DNA of 64,000 nucleotides from Candidatus Lutacidiplasma silvani (GCA_022750295.1 JAKIVZ010000009.1:1-64000), one strand, 5' to 3'; positions 8,068 through 18,803 are shown, counted from the stretch's first letter. A program made the numbers and translations. The notes: generated by a model not told the origin, from the letters alone.

Positions 8068-10143
8068 ATGAAGAAAAACGGCGTACCGGTGGCGTTCGTC
8101 CTGCTGATCATGGTCCTCGGCGTTCTGTCGGCCACGACCCAGATTGGCCAATCCTACGGGACGCCGGGATCGTTTTCCGCCCAAGGCGCGGGCATCGCGG
8201 GCTCACCGCCTTCGAACGCGGTCGCGCCCGCGACGGTGCACCCGATGACCGGAGGCTTCCAACGGACGGTCCTCGTCGAGACGTTCACCGGAGTCTGGTG
8301 CATCCACTGCCCGACGGAATCCCAGGCCCTCTACAATCTCGACCATATCGATAACCACACCTACTTGATCACCGCCGAGCTACACGTCTGCGCTTTCGCG
8401 CCCGGCTCGGGGCCGTGCCTCGACAGCTACGTCCCGCCGGACAACACCTCGACGGTGCGGGGGTCGTTCTACAATGTTTGCGGATTCCCCGACGTTTTCT
8501 TTGACGGCCAGTACCCATCGTGCGGCTCGTCAGACAACGAGTCCCAGATGCAGGCGCAGTACGTCCAGGCCATCGCGAACGCCTCGGAGGTCCCAGGGAA
8601 CGTCTCGATCTCCCAGAGCGCGACCGTTTCCTCCCCCGGAAATGTGACCGCTTACGCGAACGTGACCTCGGACATTACCGGCACGTACAACGCGGTGACC
8701 TACCTCCTCGAGTACATCGGTAAGACCGGCGTGACGGTCGGATACGGTCCCCACAGCGTCGGCAACGTGGTTCGGGAGACGCTCGCCAACCACCCGGTCA
8801 CGCTGACGGCGGGGTCGACGACCTCGATCACCTCACGAGGGGAGCTGAACGCGACGTGGAACCAGCAGAACCTCAGTGTCATCACCCTCATCCAGCAGAA
8901 CTCGACGAAGATCGTGGAGAATGCCAACCTCGCCCCGGTCACGACGTTGACGACCGCGGTCGGTTCGAGCCAGTCCACGCTCGTCGCCGGTAAGAACTCG
9001 ACGATCACGGTCGAGGTTCGGAACAGCTCGACGAATGACCCGCTGGTCGGTGCGACCGTGAGTCTCAACGGGAGCGACGGCGGCACCTTCACCCCGTCCA
9101 CCGGAGTCACCGCCGCGAACGGCTCGTTCCAATCGACCTTTACCGCGCCCGCGGTGGTCTCCCCGGGGAACGACCGGATTACGGCCCAAGTGGCGGCGAC
9201 CGGGTACACGAACGGCTCGGGGGTCGCAACGATCTTGGTGAACCCGCTCGTCCTCCCGAGCTATGCGACCGGATTGACCGTCGCCCCGGGTCGGGAGCAG
9301 GTCACCCTCAATTGGACCATCCCGGCGTCGGGAGGGGCGGGCCTGACCTACCACATCTACCGCGCGAGCTCCGAGGACGGAGCGTACTCGGAGATTGGGA
9401 CGTCTCCCACCACGGGCTACGTCGACACGGCCCCGATCGGCGGGGACAGCTACTGGTACACGGTGAGCGCCGAGAGTTCGATGGGATTCTCCGTGAACTC
9501 CACCCCGGTTTCGGCGACCTCCGTGACCGCGACCCCTCAAGGATTGCCGGGGGTCATCGGCTGGTGGATCCAGATCGATGGGAGCACATTCAATGCCACG
9601 GCCGCGACGGCGCAGTATCTCTACCTGCCCGTCGGTGACTTCTCGTATGGGTATGGTCCGGATTCGTACGCCTACGTCGCGTCCGCCACCTCGACGAGCG
9701 TCACGGCCTCCGGAAGCCCCATCCTCCTGAACGCCACGTTCCAGCCCCGCTACGCGACCCTCCAGGGGACCGTCGCGCCGTCGGACGCGAGCGTGACGGT
9801 CGACAACGCGACGGTGGCCATCGTCAGCGGCTCGTTCGTCGACACCCTCGCGGCGGGAACCTACACCCTGAATGTCACGGCACCCGGGTACCAGTCGAAT
9901 GCGTCCTCGGTCGTCCTGACGCCCGGGAACGTGACCCCCGTCACCGTCGAACTGCAGAGGACCCCCTCGGTCGGAGGTGGGGTTTCGGCCGCCGGAGGAC
10001 TGACGACCACGGAGACCGTCGCGATCGTCGGAGTCGCCGCCGGAGTCGCGATCCTCCTCGTTGCCGTCGTGGCCATGTCGGCAGGCCGGAAGCCACCTGC
10101 CCGTACCTCCGGAAGATCCCCACCCCGCTCTTCGCAACCGTGA
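8068..10143 (+). CDS. Secreted Omp28-like thioredoxin-fold protein (CxxC) with Ig-like and Fn3 domains and C-terminal TM anchor
   Basis: Signal MKKNGVPVAFVLLIMVLGVL; VLVETFTGVWCIHCPTESQAL; Fn3 region ...APGREQVTLNWTIPASGGAGLTYHIYRASSEDG; C-terminal TM ETVAIVGVAAGVAILLVAVVAMSAGRK. Confidence 0.75.
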   Translation: MKKNGVPVAFVLLIMVLGVLSATTQIGQSYGTPGSFSAQGAGIAGSPPSNAVAPATVHPMTGGFQRTVLVETFTGVWCIHCPTESQALYNLDHIDNHTYLITAELHVCAFAPGSGPCLDSYVPPDNTSTVRGSFYNVCGFPDVFFDGQYPSCGSSDNESQMQAQYVQAIANASEVPGNVSISQSATVSSPGNVTAYANVTSDITGTYNAVTYLLEYIGKTGVTVGYGPHSVGNVVRETLANHPVTLTAGSTTSITSRGELNATWNQQNLSVITLIQQNSTKIVENANLAPVTTLTTAVGSSQSTLVAGKNSTITVEVRNSSTNDPLVGATVSLNGSDGGTFTPSTGVTAANGSFQSTFTAPAVVSPGNDRITAQVAATGYTNGSGVATILVNPLVLPSYATGLTVAPGREQVTLNWTIPASGGAGLTYHIYRASSEDGAYSEIGTSPTTGYVDTAPIGGDSYWYTVSAESSMGFSVNSTPVSATSVTATPQGLPGVIGWWIQIDGSTFNATAATAQYLYLPVGDFSYGYGPDSYAYVASATSTSVTASGSPILLNATFQPRYATLQGTVAPSDASVTVDNATVAIVSGSFVDTLAAGTYTLNVTAPGYQSNASSVVLTPGNVTPVTVELQRTPSVGGGVSAAGGLTTTETVAIVGVAAGVAILLVAVVAMSAGRKPPARTSGRSPPRSSQP

Positions 10144-11108
10144 GCGCGACGGCCGCTGCTCCTCGAGAGCGCAATCGCGCGCCCGGAGCTCGTCGAGGGC
10201 TGGGAAGCTGGACCATCGGGGCCGCGACCGTCGTCGCCCTCTGCCTCCTGATCGGGTCGGGAGGCGGCGCGGCCTCCTCGCCCCGGCCGGCTTCGACCGG
10301 GGTGGCCTTGGATATCTACCAGTCGACCAACGTCCCCGAAACGGGGAACTTCACGGTCTCCCTCGAGGTCGCCAGCACCGCGAACGTCCACTTCGTCTAC
10401 TTCACCTTCTGCCAGCTCAGTAGCCCGCTCTGCTACCTCCCCGTCGCCATGAGCGCCCAGGGCTCGAACTGGTACGTGGGAACGACAAACCCGATGACCA
10501 GCTACAATGGAATGACCCCCGGCGTTCGGGCCGGCTACAACATCACGGTCGAGTACTCGAACGGGACGAACGTGACGGAGCCCACCGTTCCCAACCCGTT
10601 CGCCAACCTGACCATCGCCCAATCGGTCACCGGCGAGTACATGTTCCAAATGACGGTCAATGGGCCGACGTACCAGCTCTCCGGGGTCGTCACCAACTCG
10701 GCAACCGGGTCGGGGATGTCCGGGGCCACCGTGCTCGTCACCCCCGGCAACCTCACCGCGACGACCACCGGCGCCACGGGGGCGTACTCGATCTCGGGTC
10801 TTGCGAACGGCACCTACACCATCTCGGTAGCCGACCCAGGCTTCCAAACCACCCAGGGGACCGTGACGATCGCCGGCTCGGACGCCGTGAAAAACCTCGT
10901 CCTCTCGACGTCCACGTCGGGGACCGGAGGGGCCGACACCTGGCGGATCCCCGGCGTCGGGTCGGTCAATCCGCTCGTGGTTCTCGTTCCGATCGGACTC
11001 GTGGTCGTCGTGGGCGCCGTTCTCGTCCTCACGCGGAAGTCGCGAAACGGCGGACCTCCGCCGACGCCGAGCGGTCCGGCTCCCTCCCCGTCGGAACCAA
11101 AGACTTAA
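10140..11108 (+). CDS. Secreted carboxypeptidase-regulatory-like domain protein with C-terminal TM
   Basis: YQLSGVVTNSATGSGMSGATVLVTPGNLTATTTGATGAYSISGLANGTYTISVADPGF; TM LVVLVPIGLVVVVGAVLVL; GTG overlaps preceding stop. Confidence 0.75.
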   Translation: MSATAAAPRERNRAPGARRGLGSWTIGAATVVALCLLIGSGGGAASSPRPASTGVALDIYQSTNVPETGNFTVSLEVASTANVHFVYFTFCQLSSPLCYLPVAMSAQGSNWYVGTTNPMTSYNGMTPGVRAGYNITVEYSNGTNVTEPTVPNPFANLTIAQSVTGEYMFQMTVNGPTYQLSGVVTNSATGSGMSGATVLVTPGNLTATTTGATGAYSISGLANGTYTISVADPGFQTTQGTVTIAGSDAVKNLVLSTSTSGTGGADTWRIPGVGSVNPLVVLVPIGLVVVVGAVLVLTRKSRNGGPPPTPSGPAPSPSEPKT

Positions 11109-11171
11109 GGTCGGGCCAATCACCGGGAAATCGGAGGCGACGGCGGAGCACCATCCTCCCGGCAGACGACC

Positions 11172-12596
11172 ATGACACCCGAGGGGACAGGGATCGATTC
11201 CGCGGGTCCTGCCGCGGCCACCACACCCGGGGCCCTACCCGCGACGGGCGTCGGGCCCCGTCCGAAGCGGATTCGATTTCGGACGGTCCTGGTCATCGTG
11301 GTCGTGGCGCTCGCCGTCGTCGGCGCCGCGGTGTACTTCGTCCACGTGCTTCCCGGCTCGAAGTCGAGCTCGGGCGGTTCCTCCGTGGCGCCGACCTTCA
11401 CCCTGACCGACATCTACGGTCAGCCGTTCAACCTGACGAGCTACCGCGACTCCGACGTCGTGATGGTCGAGTTCACTTCGCTCTCGTGCAGCGAGTGCCA
11501 GGTCGTGGAGCAGAGCCTCCACTCGATCTACGGGAGCTACAACGCGACTGGGGACAGCGACGTTCGCATCGTCTCCGTCTACATCGAGCCCGAGTTCGGC
11601 GACACGATCCCGGCCCTGAAGTCGTACCACACCTCGCACAACATCACCTGGACCATGGCGCAGGACACGCCGAGCCTCGCGGTCTCGAGCTCCTACGGCG
11701 TGACGGACATCCCGACGGTCGTGATCGTCGACAAGCAGGGCCAGCTCGTCTACGACGTTTCCGGCGTTCAGGACGACAACCAGCTCCAGTCGACCCTCAC
11801 CGCGGCGCTCTCCGGTTCGGCCAGCACGGTCTCGCTCGTGACGTTCAGCGTCTTCGCTCTCGCCGCGGTGGCCGGGGTCACGACGTTCTTCTCGCCCTGC
11901 GCGTTCCCGATGTTCCCCGGGTACATGGGGCTCTTTCTCGGGCTGAACACCACCCAGACCGAGACGTCGTCCGGTGGTGGCCCCACCTACAAGGGGGCCG
12001 CGCGCCGCGCCGCGTTTGCGGGCTCGATCACCGCCCTCGGGATGATCGTGGTCTTCCTCACCCTGGGCGTCGCGCTCATCTTCGCCGCGAAGATCATCAG
12101 CGGCTACATCCCGGACCTTCTCATCGTCGTCGGGGCGATCCTCGTGGGCCTCGGCATCCTCCTCCTGACCAATCTCCAATATTGGCGGATCATCACGCCC
12201 CTCCAGGCGGTCTGGCACCGCATCGGCGGCCAGAAGCCGGAGGCGGCCCTGGGCGCCCCGGCGGCGACCTCGGGGAAGGCGTTCTACCTGAAACTGTTCA
12301 GCTACGGAATGGGCTACGCGGCAGCCGCGGCCGGTTGCGTCGCCCCGGTGATCTTCTCGGCGATCGTGGCGGGGCTCGCCCTCGGCCTCCTCGGCGGGAT
12401 CCTGAACATCCTCATCTTCACCCTGACGGCCGCGCTCCTCATGGTCGTCGTCACCGTCATGCTCGCCATCGCGGGCAAGAAGTACGTCAACCAGCTGAAG
12501 GCGTTCACCCCGGTGATTAAGAAGATCAGCTCGGTGGTCCTCATCGTGGTCGGGTTCTACCTGATCTACTTCTTCTACACGAGCTGGATCGTTTAG
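11172..12596 (+). CDS. TlpA/thioredoxin-like domain fused to CcdA-type transmembrane domain
   Basis: APTFTLTDIYGQPFNLTSYRDSDVVMVEFTSLSCSECQVVEQ...GVTDIPTVVIVDKQG, then CcdA/DsbD-like VTTFFSPCAFPMFPGYMGLFLG...YAAAAAGCVAPVIFSAIVAGLALG. Confidence 0.88.
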   Translation: MTPEGTGIDSAGPAAATTPGALPATGVGPRPKRIRFRTVLVIVVVALAVVGAAVYFVHVLPGSKSSSGGSSVAPTFTLTDIYGQPFNLTSYRDSDVVMVEFTSLSCSECQVVEQSLHSIYGSYNATGDSDVRIVSVYIEPEFGDTIPALKSYHTSHNITWTMAQDTPSLAVSSSYGVTDIPTVVIVDKQGQLVYDVSGVQDDNQLQSTLTAALSGSASTVSLVTFSVFALAAVAGVTTFFSPCAFPMFPGYMGLFLGLNTTQTETSSGGGPTYKGAARRAAFAGSITALGMIVVFLTLGVALIFAAKIISGYIPDLLIVVGAILVGLGILLLTNLQYWRIITPLQAVWHRIGGQKPEAALGAPAATSGKAFYLKLFSYGMGYAAAAAGCVAPVIFSAIVAGLALGLLGGILNILIFTLTAALLMVVVTVMLAIAGKKYVNQLKAFTPVIKKISSVVLIVVGFYLIYFFYTSWIV

Positions 12597-12865
12597 GCGA
12601 TTCGGGCGCGCGGGGCCCCGGTGGCCCGCGGAACCCTCACCGAGCGGCGCCCCGCCGGAGGCGACCGTACCGAGTTCTGGGGAGATGCGGCCCCGACGTT
12701 CCACGCTCACGACGGGGCCGGAGCCGAACCCCGGCCGGCGAATTCGAGCTGGGAGCGCTCACCGGGGGACGTCCACCGGGCGACCGCAAACTCGCCGGGG
12801 CCCGCCCGCTCCTCCGAATACGATCGCGTCCGGAACGGCCCTCGCAGCGGGGGAGTCGCCCGGGG

Positions 12866-13930
12866 TCACGCGCGGGGGAGCGTGGGGAGTCGGAACGCCG
12901 CCGGGACGCCGACGCCGCCCGAAGTCACCGTGATCGACTCCATGTGGACGATCGCCTCGCATACGTCGTGCACGTGGATCAGATAGTGTCCGGCTGGAAG
13001 GGGGACGCCGTCCCGGTAGGCAAGCGGGACCGTCGCGTTGAACGTCGTCGCTCCGAGCGAACTGTTCTCCCAGATCGATTGGATCTCGGTCCCGTTGTTC
13101 GGATACTCGACAACGGCTCGGAACGAGGTGTTCGAGACCGTCCCGTCGAGCTCCAGCGTGGCGTTCGTCCCCGCGGGGGCGGGCGAGCCCGACGACGCGA
13201 CGACGCCGACGAACGGAGCCGGGTAGAACGTGCTCGGCAGGTACGGCGACGTCGCGTTCGACGAGGGGACCGACCACGGACCGTTGTCGGTCGCTCCGCC
13301 CTTCCCCGGGACGATCGTCCAATGCCAGCGGAACTCGAGCGTCAGCGACCCCGAGGCCGCCGCGGCCATGACCGCGTACTTCGCCGTCGACAAGTACGCG
13401 CTCGCCGTCGAGAAACTGGCTTTCGAGACGAGGGTCGTATTCCCGGTAATGGGGACGGACCAACCACGTCCGGTGATCGTCGTGTTCCGGGCCGCGAAGT
13501 TCACGTCGAGCGAACCGGTCGGGAGCGTCGGGAGAACGGCCTTGACCGTCGGTAGATAGATCGCCTTCCCGCGGTCGGCCGCGACGTACCCTTTCACCTC
13601 GAATTCGTACGACACGCCCACGACCGTGCCGGCCGACCGCGAGTGGCTCGGGTTCGCGAGCGGAATGTTGAGGGCCGCAGGACTCACATTGTTCGGGTTG
13701 CAGGTCCAGGTGTTCCAGGGAGGGATCGAAGCGCTCGTCGTGAGCGGGCTCGAAGCCGAGGAGGACACCGGAAGCCCAGCGGGGAGGGGGAATACGAGAA
13801 TCAGCAGAATCGCGAACGGGCCTCCGAATCCGACCGCCATCCGCAGTCGACCGGACCGAGGACGGGCGCCCGGGCGTCCTCTCGCAACGTGGGCAACCAT
13901 AGGGCGCGACCGATGCGCACGGATGCTCAT
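12866..13930 (-). CDS. Secreted hypothetical protein
   Basis: N-terminal TM (LRMAVGFGGPFAILLILVFPLPAG) and sequon-rich beta-type sequence. Confidence 0.65.
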   Translation of the reverse strand: MSIRAHRSRPMVAHVARGRPGARPRSGRLRMAVGFGGPFAILLILVFPLPAGLPVSSSASSPLTTSASIPPWNTWTCNPNNVSPAALNIPLANPSHSRSAGTVVGVSYEFEVKGYVAADRGKAIYLPTVKAVLPTLPTGSLDVNFAARNTTITGRGWSVPITGNTTLVSKASFSTASAYLSTAKYAVMAAAASGSLTLEFRWHWTIVPGKGGATDNGPWSVPSSNATSPYLPSTFYPAPFVGVVASSGSPAPAGTNATLELDGTVSNTSFRAVVEYPNNGTEIQSIWENSSLGATTFNATVPLAYRDGVPLPAGHYLIHVHDVCEAIVHMESITVTSGGVGVPAAFRLPTLPRA

Positions 13931-14215
13931 GGCCTCTTGAACGTTTGGGGTCCTCCAGCTCCATCTCGAAACTGGCGGCGCCTTTCGAACTCGAGCTCGG
14001 CTGCTCCTCAACTCTGCACTCCCAATTCGCCCCTGTCGCCGTCAACCCTCGGAGTTTGCGGGGACGAGTTCGTGCGAGTCCGACCCCGCGGTTGGGGAGC
14101 GGCCGAGCCGGATCCCGTGCCCGTTGAAGGCTGCGGCCCCGAGGATCTGATCGCCGGCCGATTGGCCCGACGGGTCGGACGGATTGGATCGGGGGCGGGC
14201 TCCGACGCCCGCGGC

Positions 14216-15343
14216 TCAGTGGTCGAATCTCCCACGGGCGGAGCCCCCGGCGGGATTCGGGATGCGAGAGGAGTCGTCCCCTCCAACCACGTCGGCAAGA
14301 TTGGTGGGCAGGCCGGGTCCGTCCCACCGCTGCCCCGTCCTGAATCGTTCCTGGACCAGGAATTCGAGCAACGTAGGAGCGTCCAACGCCGGACCCGCCC
14401 GCTCGGCAAGACGTGAAACATAGTCGGAATCGTCGAGCCCTAGAAACTTGGTGAGTCCGCCCGCCGCGTGAACTTGCTCCGCGACCTCGGTCATCCATTG
14501 TCGCTTCTGGACCGAGGAATCCGCCAAGAATTGCAGACGGGCGCGCCCTTGGGCAAGACCAAGTCTCGCCAATCCAGCAGACCCGGTCGTGAACATCGTC
14601 CGAACCGCCTCGAGGCCGAGCGTGACCCGAATGAGCGGCGGAGACAGAGGCGAACTCCGATTTGCTCCGGGGGGACGGTTCCCCTCGGAAAGCCACCGGG
14701 GGACCCCGACCACGTGTCGCAGGTAGCGGGAGTCGTATGGGCGTTCCAAGGAATCTGAGAGAAGATATCGCCGCTTACGGTCGGCGCGCCTCCAATATTC
14801 CTCGGCCCCCGGAGCGTCGTGGAGCACGCAGAGGCGCCGAGGGAGAACCTTCGTCGTGCCGCGAACTTCCGGGAATCCCTGACTGGGCCCGCTGAAACGA
14901 ACGGCGTCCCGACGATAGACTCGCATTTGGTACGTGAACCCCCGAGCGCCGACCTCCCACCGAGGGAGGACGTACGCATCCGCGGCCTCCAAGTGCCTCA
15001 GCTCGGCGAGCAAGGGCTCCGACAACCGTTCGTCGGAATCGAGCTGGAGGATCCGGTCCGAGGCCATCTTACTCACCCCAAACGGCCGAAGGAGGTCGAC
15101 ATTGCCCAACGGAGGGGCGGATTCGATCCTCTCCGGAGGCGCCCTCAGTCGGGAGCGAAGCCTCGAATGTGCCGCTTCTTCGGAACTATCGACGACGACA
15201 ATCTCGTCGACCACGGTGCGCAGCGTTTCGACATTGCGAACGACCCCCGCGATATCGTTCCGGCAGAACGTCAGAAGGCCGAGGGTCGATCCCGAGCGCG
15301 GGACCCCGACCGGCGGGTCAAGTTTCTTCCCGCGTTTCGCCAC
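14216..15343 (-). CDS. Glycosyltransferase family 2-like protein (GTG start)
   Basis: LGLLTFCRNDIAGVVRNVETLRTVVDEIVVVDSSEE...ILQLDSDERLSEPLLAELR. Confidence 0.75.
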   Translation of the reverse strand: MAKRGKKLDPPVGVPRSGSTLGLLTFCRNDIAGVVRNVETLRTVVDEIVVVDSSEEAAHSRLRSRLRAPPERIESAPPLGNVDLLRPFGVSKMASDRILQLDSDERLSEPLLAELRHLEAADAYVLPRWEVGARGFTYQMRVYRRDAVRFSGPSQGFPEVRGTTKVLPRRLCVLHDAPGAEEYWRRADRKRRYLLSDSLERPYDSRYLRHVVGVPRWLSEGNRPPGANRSSPLSPPLIRVTLGLEAVRTMFTTGSAGLARLGLAQGRARLQFLADSSVQKRQWMTEVAEQVHAAGGLTKFLGLDDSDYVSRLAERAGPALDAPTLLEFLVQERFRTGQRWDGPGLPTNLADVVGGDDSSRIPNPAGGSARGRFDH

Positions 15344-15552
15344 CCTCTCTCCTCTTGTACGTTCGGGTGAGGCGTTCGGGACTCCCCTACTCGTTGCAAA
15401 CCTGAGCGTTGAGGCGGACTTTAGATACGGGGCCCGGGCCCCCCGCCCGAGACACCCAGGCAACTTGCCGGCCCGTCGCCGAGCGGTTCCTCCGAACGAC
15501 GTGGGCGTTCCGCCCCATCGAGGCAGAATCGCCGGTCTGGTCGAGTGGACGG

Positions 15553-17157
15553 TTACGAGACCAGTCGCTTGACGAACTCGCCGTAGTCGGTCGGCCATCG
15601 GTCCTTCGGTGCCGATTGGCCCCCCCGGAGACCCGGGACGAGCAGCGCCGCGCGGCGCGCCGCGGTCGAGGGGTCCACCTGGTCCCAGACCGCCCGGAGA
15701 TCGACCCGTTTCAAGAGTCCCTTGGTCACGGGCCGCTTCGCGTCGAAGAACGTCACCGCCTCAAAGAACTCGAGGGCGGGGTCGGAGTTGAGAAGCGCCG
15801 CGAGCACCGCCGCCGACATCGGGTCCTGGGTGGGAACGAAATAGCACGTGTCGTCGAGCATGACCGGGCGTCCGTCGATCTCGCCGACCGCGCGGAAGAT
15901 CGCCTTCTTGTACATTCCCGAGATCGCGACCTTGCAGGGAGAGAACGAATACGGCCCGACACCGAACATGCCGAACGGGGGTCCGCCCAGGTAGATTCTC
16001 GACTTCCGGGCGTCGAAGAGGGGCTTGTGGCCCATCAGGTAGGCCCAGAGCTTCGGCGCATCGCTCCGGAGGGCGTTCGTGTCCTCGCCGTTCTTCCGTT
16101 GCGTCACAATCACGCGACGCTGGATGTCTTTCGGCCGCTCGCTTCCGAGGTCGGAACTCTTGAGGAGGGGGTACACGTACTCCGGCTCGACCTCGACCTC
16201 CTCGCCGAGTCGATTGAGGAGCCGACCGTCGTCCTCGAGGACGAGCTCCATGGCCGCGGCCGCGTCATGCTTGATCCCCTGCCGCCACTCGAACGGGAAC
16301 GTCCCCTCCGACGAACTGACCTTCTGGTACCGGTTGACGTCCGGCACGAGGTGGCCGTTCACGATCCCGATGATGGCGCTCGGGAGTGGGGCGTCGAGTG
16401 AATCGTAGACCCGGATGGTGTAGTCCGGGGCGCCGTGCCCGACGTGAAGGGTGAACAGGCAGGCCGGCACGCTGACGCCGAACCACATGTGGGCGTCGAT
16501 CATCCGCATCGAACCGTCGTAGACGCTCAGCCGTTCCTGCTGGGCGTACCGAACGACGTTTCGCGCGACCGAGGTCTTGCAAAGGAGCGCGATCGAGGGG
16601 TTCAGCGGGTAGAGGTCGCGGAGGAGCTTGACCCAGATGTACTCGGCCAGGTCGAAGTTCGAGGTGCCGCTGATCGCCTCGAACCCCTTCAGGTTCCGGG
16701 AGTTCGACTTCGCCGGGACGTTCTCCCCGCCCAGGCGGGCGAGCTCGGCCGTGGTGACCCATGGGGGGTTGCCGACCACGAGCAACGGGCCCTTCGTCTT
16801 CCACTTGACGAGCCGGCTGAGGTCGGCCCGCAGAATGTCGGCATTGAGGACCGTGACGTCGGTGGTGGCGGTCGAGAGGCGAGGCGCCCCGCCGATGAAG
16901 CGGTCTCCCTGGACCTCAATCCCGACGATCTCCTTCGGCGGGTAGCGGTGCTCGGTCAGGGCGTGAATGAAGGCCCCGTCACCGCAGGTCGGCTCCAAGA
17001 CCCGGCTCCACTTCGAGCCGATCGGGCCGAGGGTCGCGAGGATGTCTCGGGCGAGCTCGATCGGGGTCGGAAAGTCCCCGTACTCCTCCACGGACGGCAA
17101 CGCGACGGGGGGGAGGGTCCGGTTCGGCTTGCCCGAACCCCCCGGACTCCACTCCAT
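15553..17157 (-). CDS. N6-adenine DNA methyltransferase (TaqI/Eco57I-like), apparently orphan
   Basis: Motif I RVLEPTCGDGAFI; motif IV LLVVGNPPWVTTAEL; long C-terminal region typical of gamma-type enzymes. Confidence 0.85.
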   Translation of the reverse strand: MEWSPGGSGKPNRTLPPVALPSVEEYGDFPTPIELARDILATLGPIGSKWSRVLEPTCGDGAFIHALTEHRYPPKEIVGIEVQGDRFIGGAPRLSTATTDVTVLNADILRADLSRLVKWKTKGPLLVVGNPPWVTTAELARLGGENVPAKSNSRNLKGFEAISGTSNFDLAEYIWVKLLRDLYPLNPSIALLCKTSVARNVVRYAQQERLSVYDGSMRMIDAHMWFGVSVPACLFTLHVGHGAPDYTIRVYDSLDAPLPSAIIGIVNGHLVPDVNRYQKVSSSEGTFPFEWRQGIKHDAAAAMELVLEDDGRLLNRLGEEVEVEPEYVYPLLKSSDLGSERPKDIQRRVIVTQRKNGEDTNALRSDAPKLWAYLMGHKPLFDARKSRIYLGGPPFGMFGVGPYSFSPCKVAISGMYKKAIFRAVGEIDGRPVMLDDTCYFVPTQDPMSAAVLAALLNSDPALEFFEAVTFFDAKRPVTKGLLKRVDLRAVWDQVDPSTAARRAALLVPGLRGGQSAPKDRWPTDYGEFVKRLVS

Positions 17158-17350
17158 CCGACCCTCCGTTCGCTCGGGGACGAGGGCGGAGAATCCGTCC
17201 CCCGGCGCCGGGCGCTCTTGAGGGTGGAGGTGCGTTCCTTCATATAGCGACTCCTGTTCGAAGAACTCGTACTTCTCCTGCGGCGAGTCCCGACCCGCCG
17301 GCCCAATGCGACGGTCGTGTCGTCCGGATCGAGGCTTGGAAGTGCCGGGG

Positions 17351-17749
17351 CTACGGCAGAGGGGGGCTCGTGCCGGAGCCCTCGAACACCAGAGAGATCG
17401 AGTTGACGCAATGCCGAGTGTTCTTCGGGGTCAGCCGCTCCCCCGTGAAGACGTGGCCAAGGTGCGCCCCGCAGGCGTGGCAGCGGATCTCCACCCGCTC
17501 ACCGTCCGCATCCGGGAGACGGTCGACCGCCCCTGGGACTTCGTCATCGAAGCTCGGCCAGCCGCAGTGGGCGTCGAACTTGCTCTCGGAGCGGTAGAGG
17601 GCCGCATTGCACCGCTTGCACCGGTACGTTCCGGCGGCCCGGTGGTGCTCGTACTCCCCCGAAAACGGACGCTCGGTTCCCCCCCGGACAATGACGCTCT
17701 CCTCGGCCCGATTCAACGATCGCCAGCCGGGCTTCGACTCCGCGGACAT
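17351..17749 (-). CDS. msrB: Peptide-methionine (R)-S-oxide reductase
   Basis: [43 protein letters not shown]...[34 protein letters not shown]. Confidence 0.93.
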   Translation of the reverse strand: MSAESKPGWRSLNRAEESVIVRGGTERPFSGEYEHHRAAGTYRCKRCNAALYRSESKFDAHCGWPSFDDEVPGAVDRLPDADGERVEIRCHACGAHLGHVFTGERLTPKNTRHCVNSISLVFEGSGTSPPLP

Positions 17750-17847
17750 TCGGGTACGGCGAGACGCCTCGGCCTAATACCGCCGCGGGCTCCAACGGTC
17801 GGACGTTCCGCGAGTACGCTTTCTGGGGCTACCGGGTCCTCCGCTCG

Positions 17848-18708
17848 ATGCGCCGTCCGGACCCCGCGGATCTCGACTGCACCGGTCACGATGGGATCGG
17901 CCCCCGCGGCCGCCTCTGGATCCCCTCGGGAGAACCGACCGCGGTCGCCCTGCTCGTCCACGGCTTGAAGGACCACAGCGGGCGGTATGCCGGGCTTGCC
18001 GCGGCGCTCACGGATTCGGGGGTCGCCGTGATCGCCTTCGACCTCCGCGGGCACGGCCGCTCGGGCGGCGACCGGGCGTGGGTTCGGAACTTCCGGGAGT
18101 ACGGTTCCGACCTCGACGTCGAACTTCAGACCGTCCGGTCCCGGTATCCGGACCCGCCGCTCGTCTTGTTCGGCCATAGCCTGGGTGGGGCGATCGCGGC
18201 CCGGTACGCCCTCGACCATCCGGAGCGGGTGAGCTCCCTCGTCTTGAGCGCCCCGGCCCTTCGCCCCCCGCCGGGGACGAACGCGGCCGCCTCAGGGGTG
18301 GTCCGCCTTCTTGGCGTGATCGCTCCGCACACCCGGGTCTTCAAACCCGACCTCAACGGGTTCTCGCGCGACCGATCCGTCGTCGAAGCGATCCTCCGAG
18401 ACCCCCTGGTCGATTCCCGCCCCGTTCCCGCCCGGACCGCCGCCGAGCTTCTCCGCACGATGGCGTCGATCCGGACGGATGCCCCGAAGCTGGCCGTCCG
18501 GCTCCTTGCCCTCCACGGGACGGCCGACCGGATCACCGACCTTCGGGGGACCTCCGAATTTGTCGACCGCGTCTCTTCTTCCGACCGACGGCTCGTACGC
18601 GTCCCGGGGGCTTACCACGACCTGTTCCACGAGCCCGAGTCGTCGGACCTCCGACGGGAACTGGTCGAATTCGTCGCGGCGCGCCCGTCGACCGGCCCAC
18701 CTGGGTAA
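17848..18708 (+). CDS. Alpha/beta hydrolase (monoacylglycerol lipase-like)
   Basis: VALLVHGLKDHSGRYAGLAAALTDSGVAVIAFDLRGHGRSGG...LFGHSLGGAIAARYAL. Confidence 0.88.
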   Translation: MRRPDPADLDCTGHDGIGPRGRLWIPSGEPTAVALLVHGLKDHSGRYAGLAAALTDSGVAVIAFDLRGHGRSGGDRAWVRNFREYGSDLDVELQTVRSRYPDPPLVLFGHSLGGAIAARYALDHPERVSSLVLSAPALRPPPGTNAAASGVVRLLGVIAPHTRVFKPDLNGFSRDRSVVEAILRDPLVDSRPVPARTAAELLRTMASIRTDAPKLAVRLLALHGTADRITDLRGTSEFVDRVSSSDRRLVRVPGAYHDLFHEPESSDLRRELVEFVAARPSTGPPG

Positions 18709-18803
18709 GCCTCCGGAACCGGACCCGCGCGCGGTTCCGTCGGGCGACGGGATCGCCGCGAAATCGCGGTCCCTCGCCCAAAACGTGAGAAGGAGTGCGA
18801 TGG

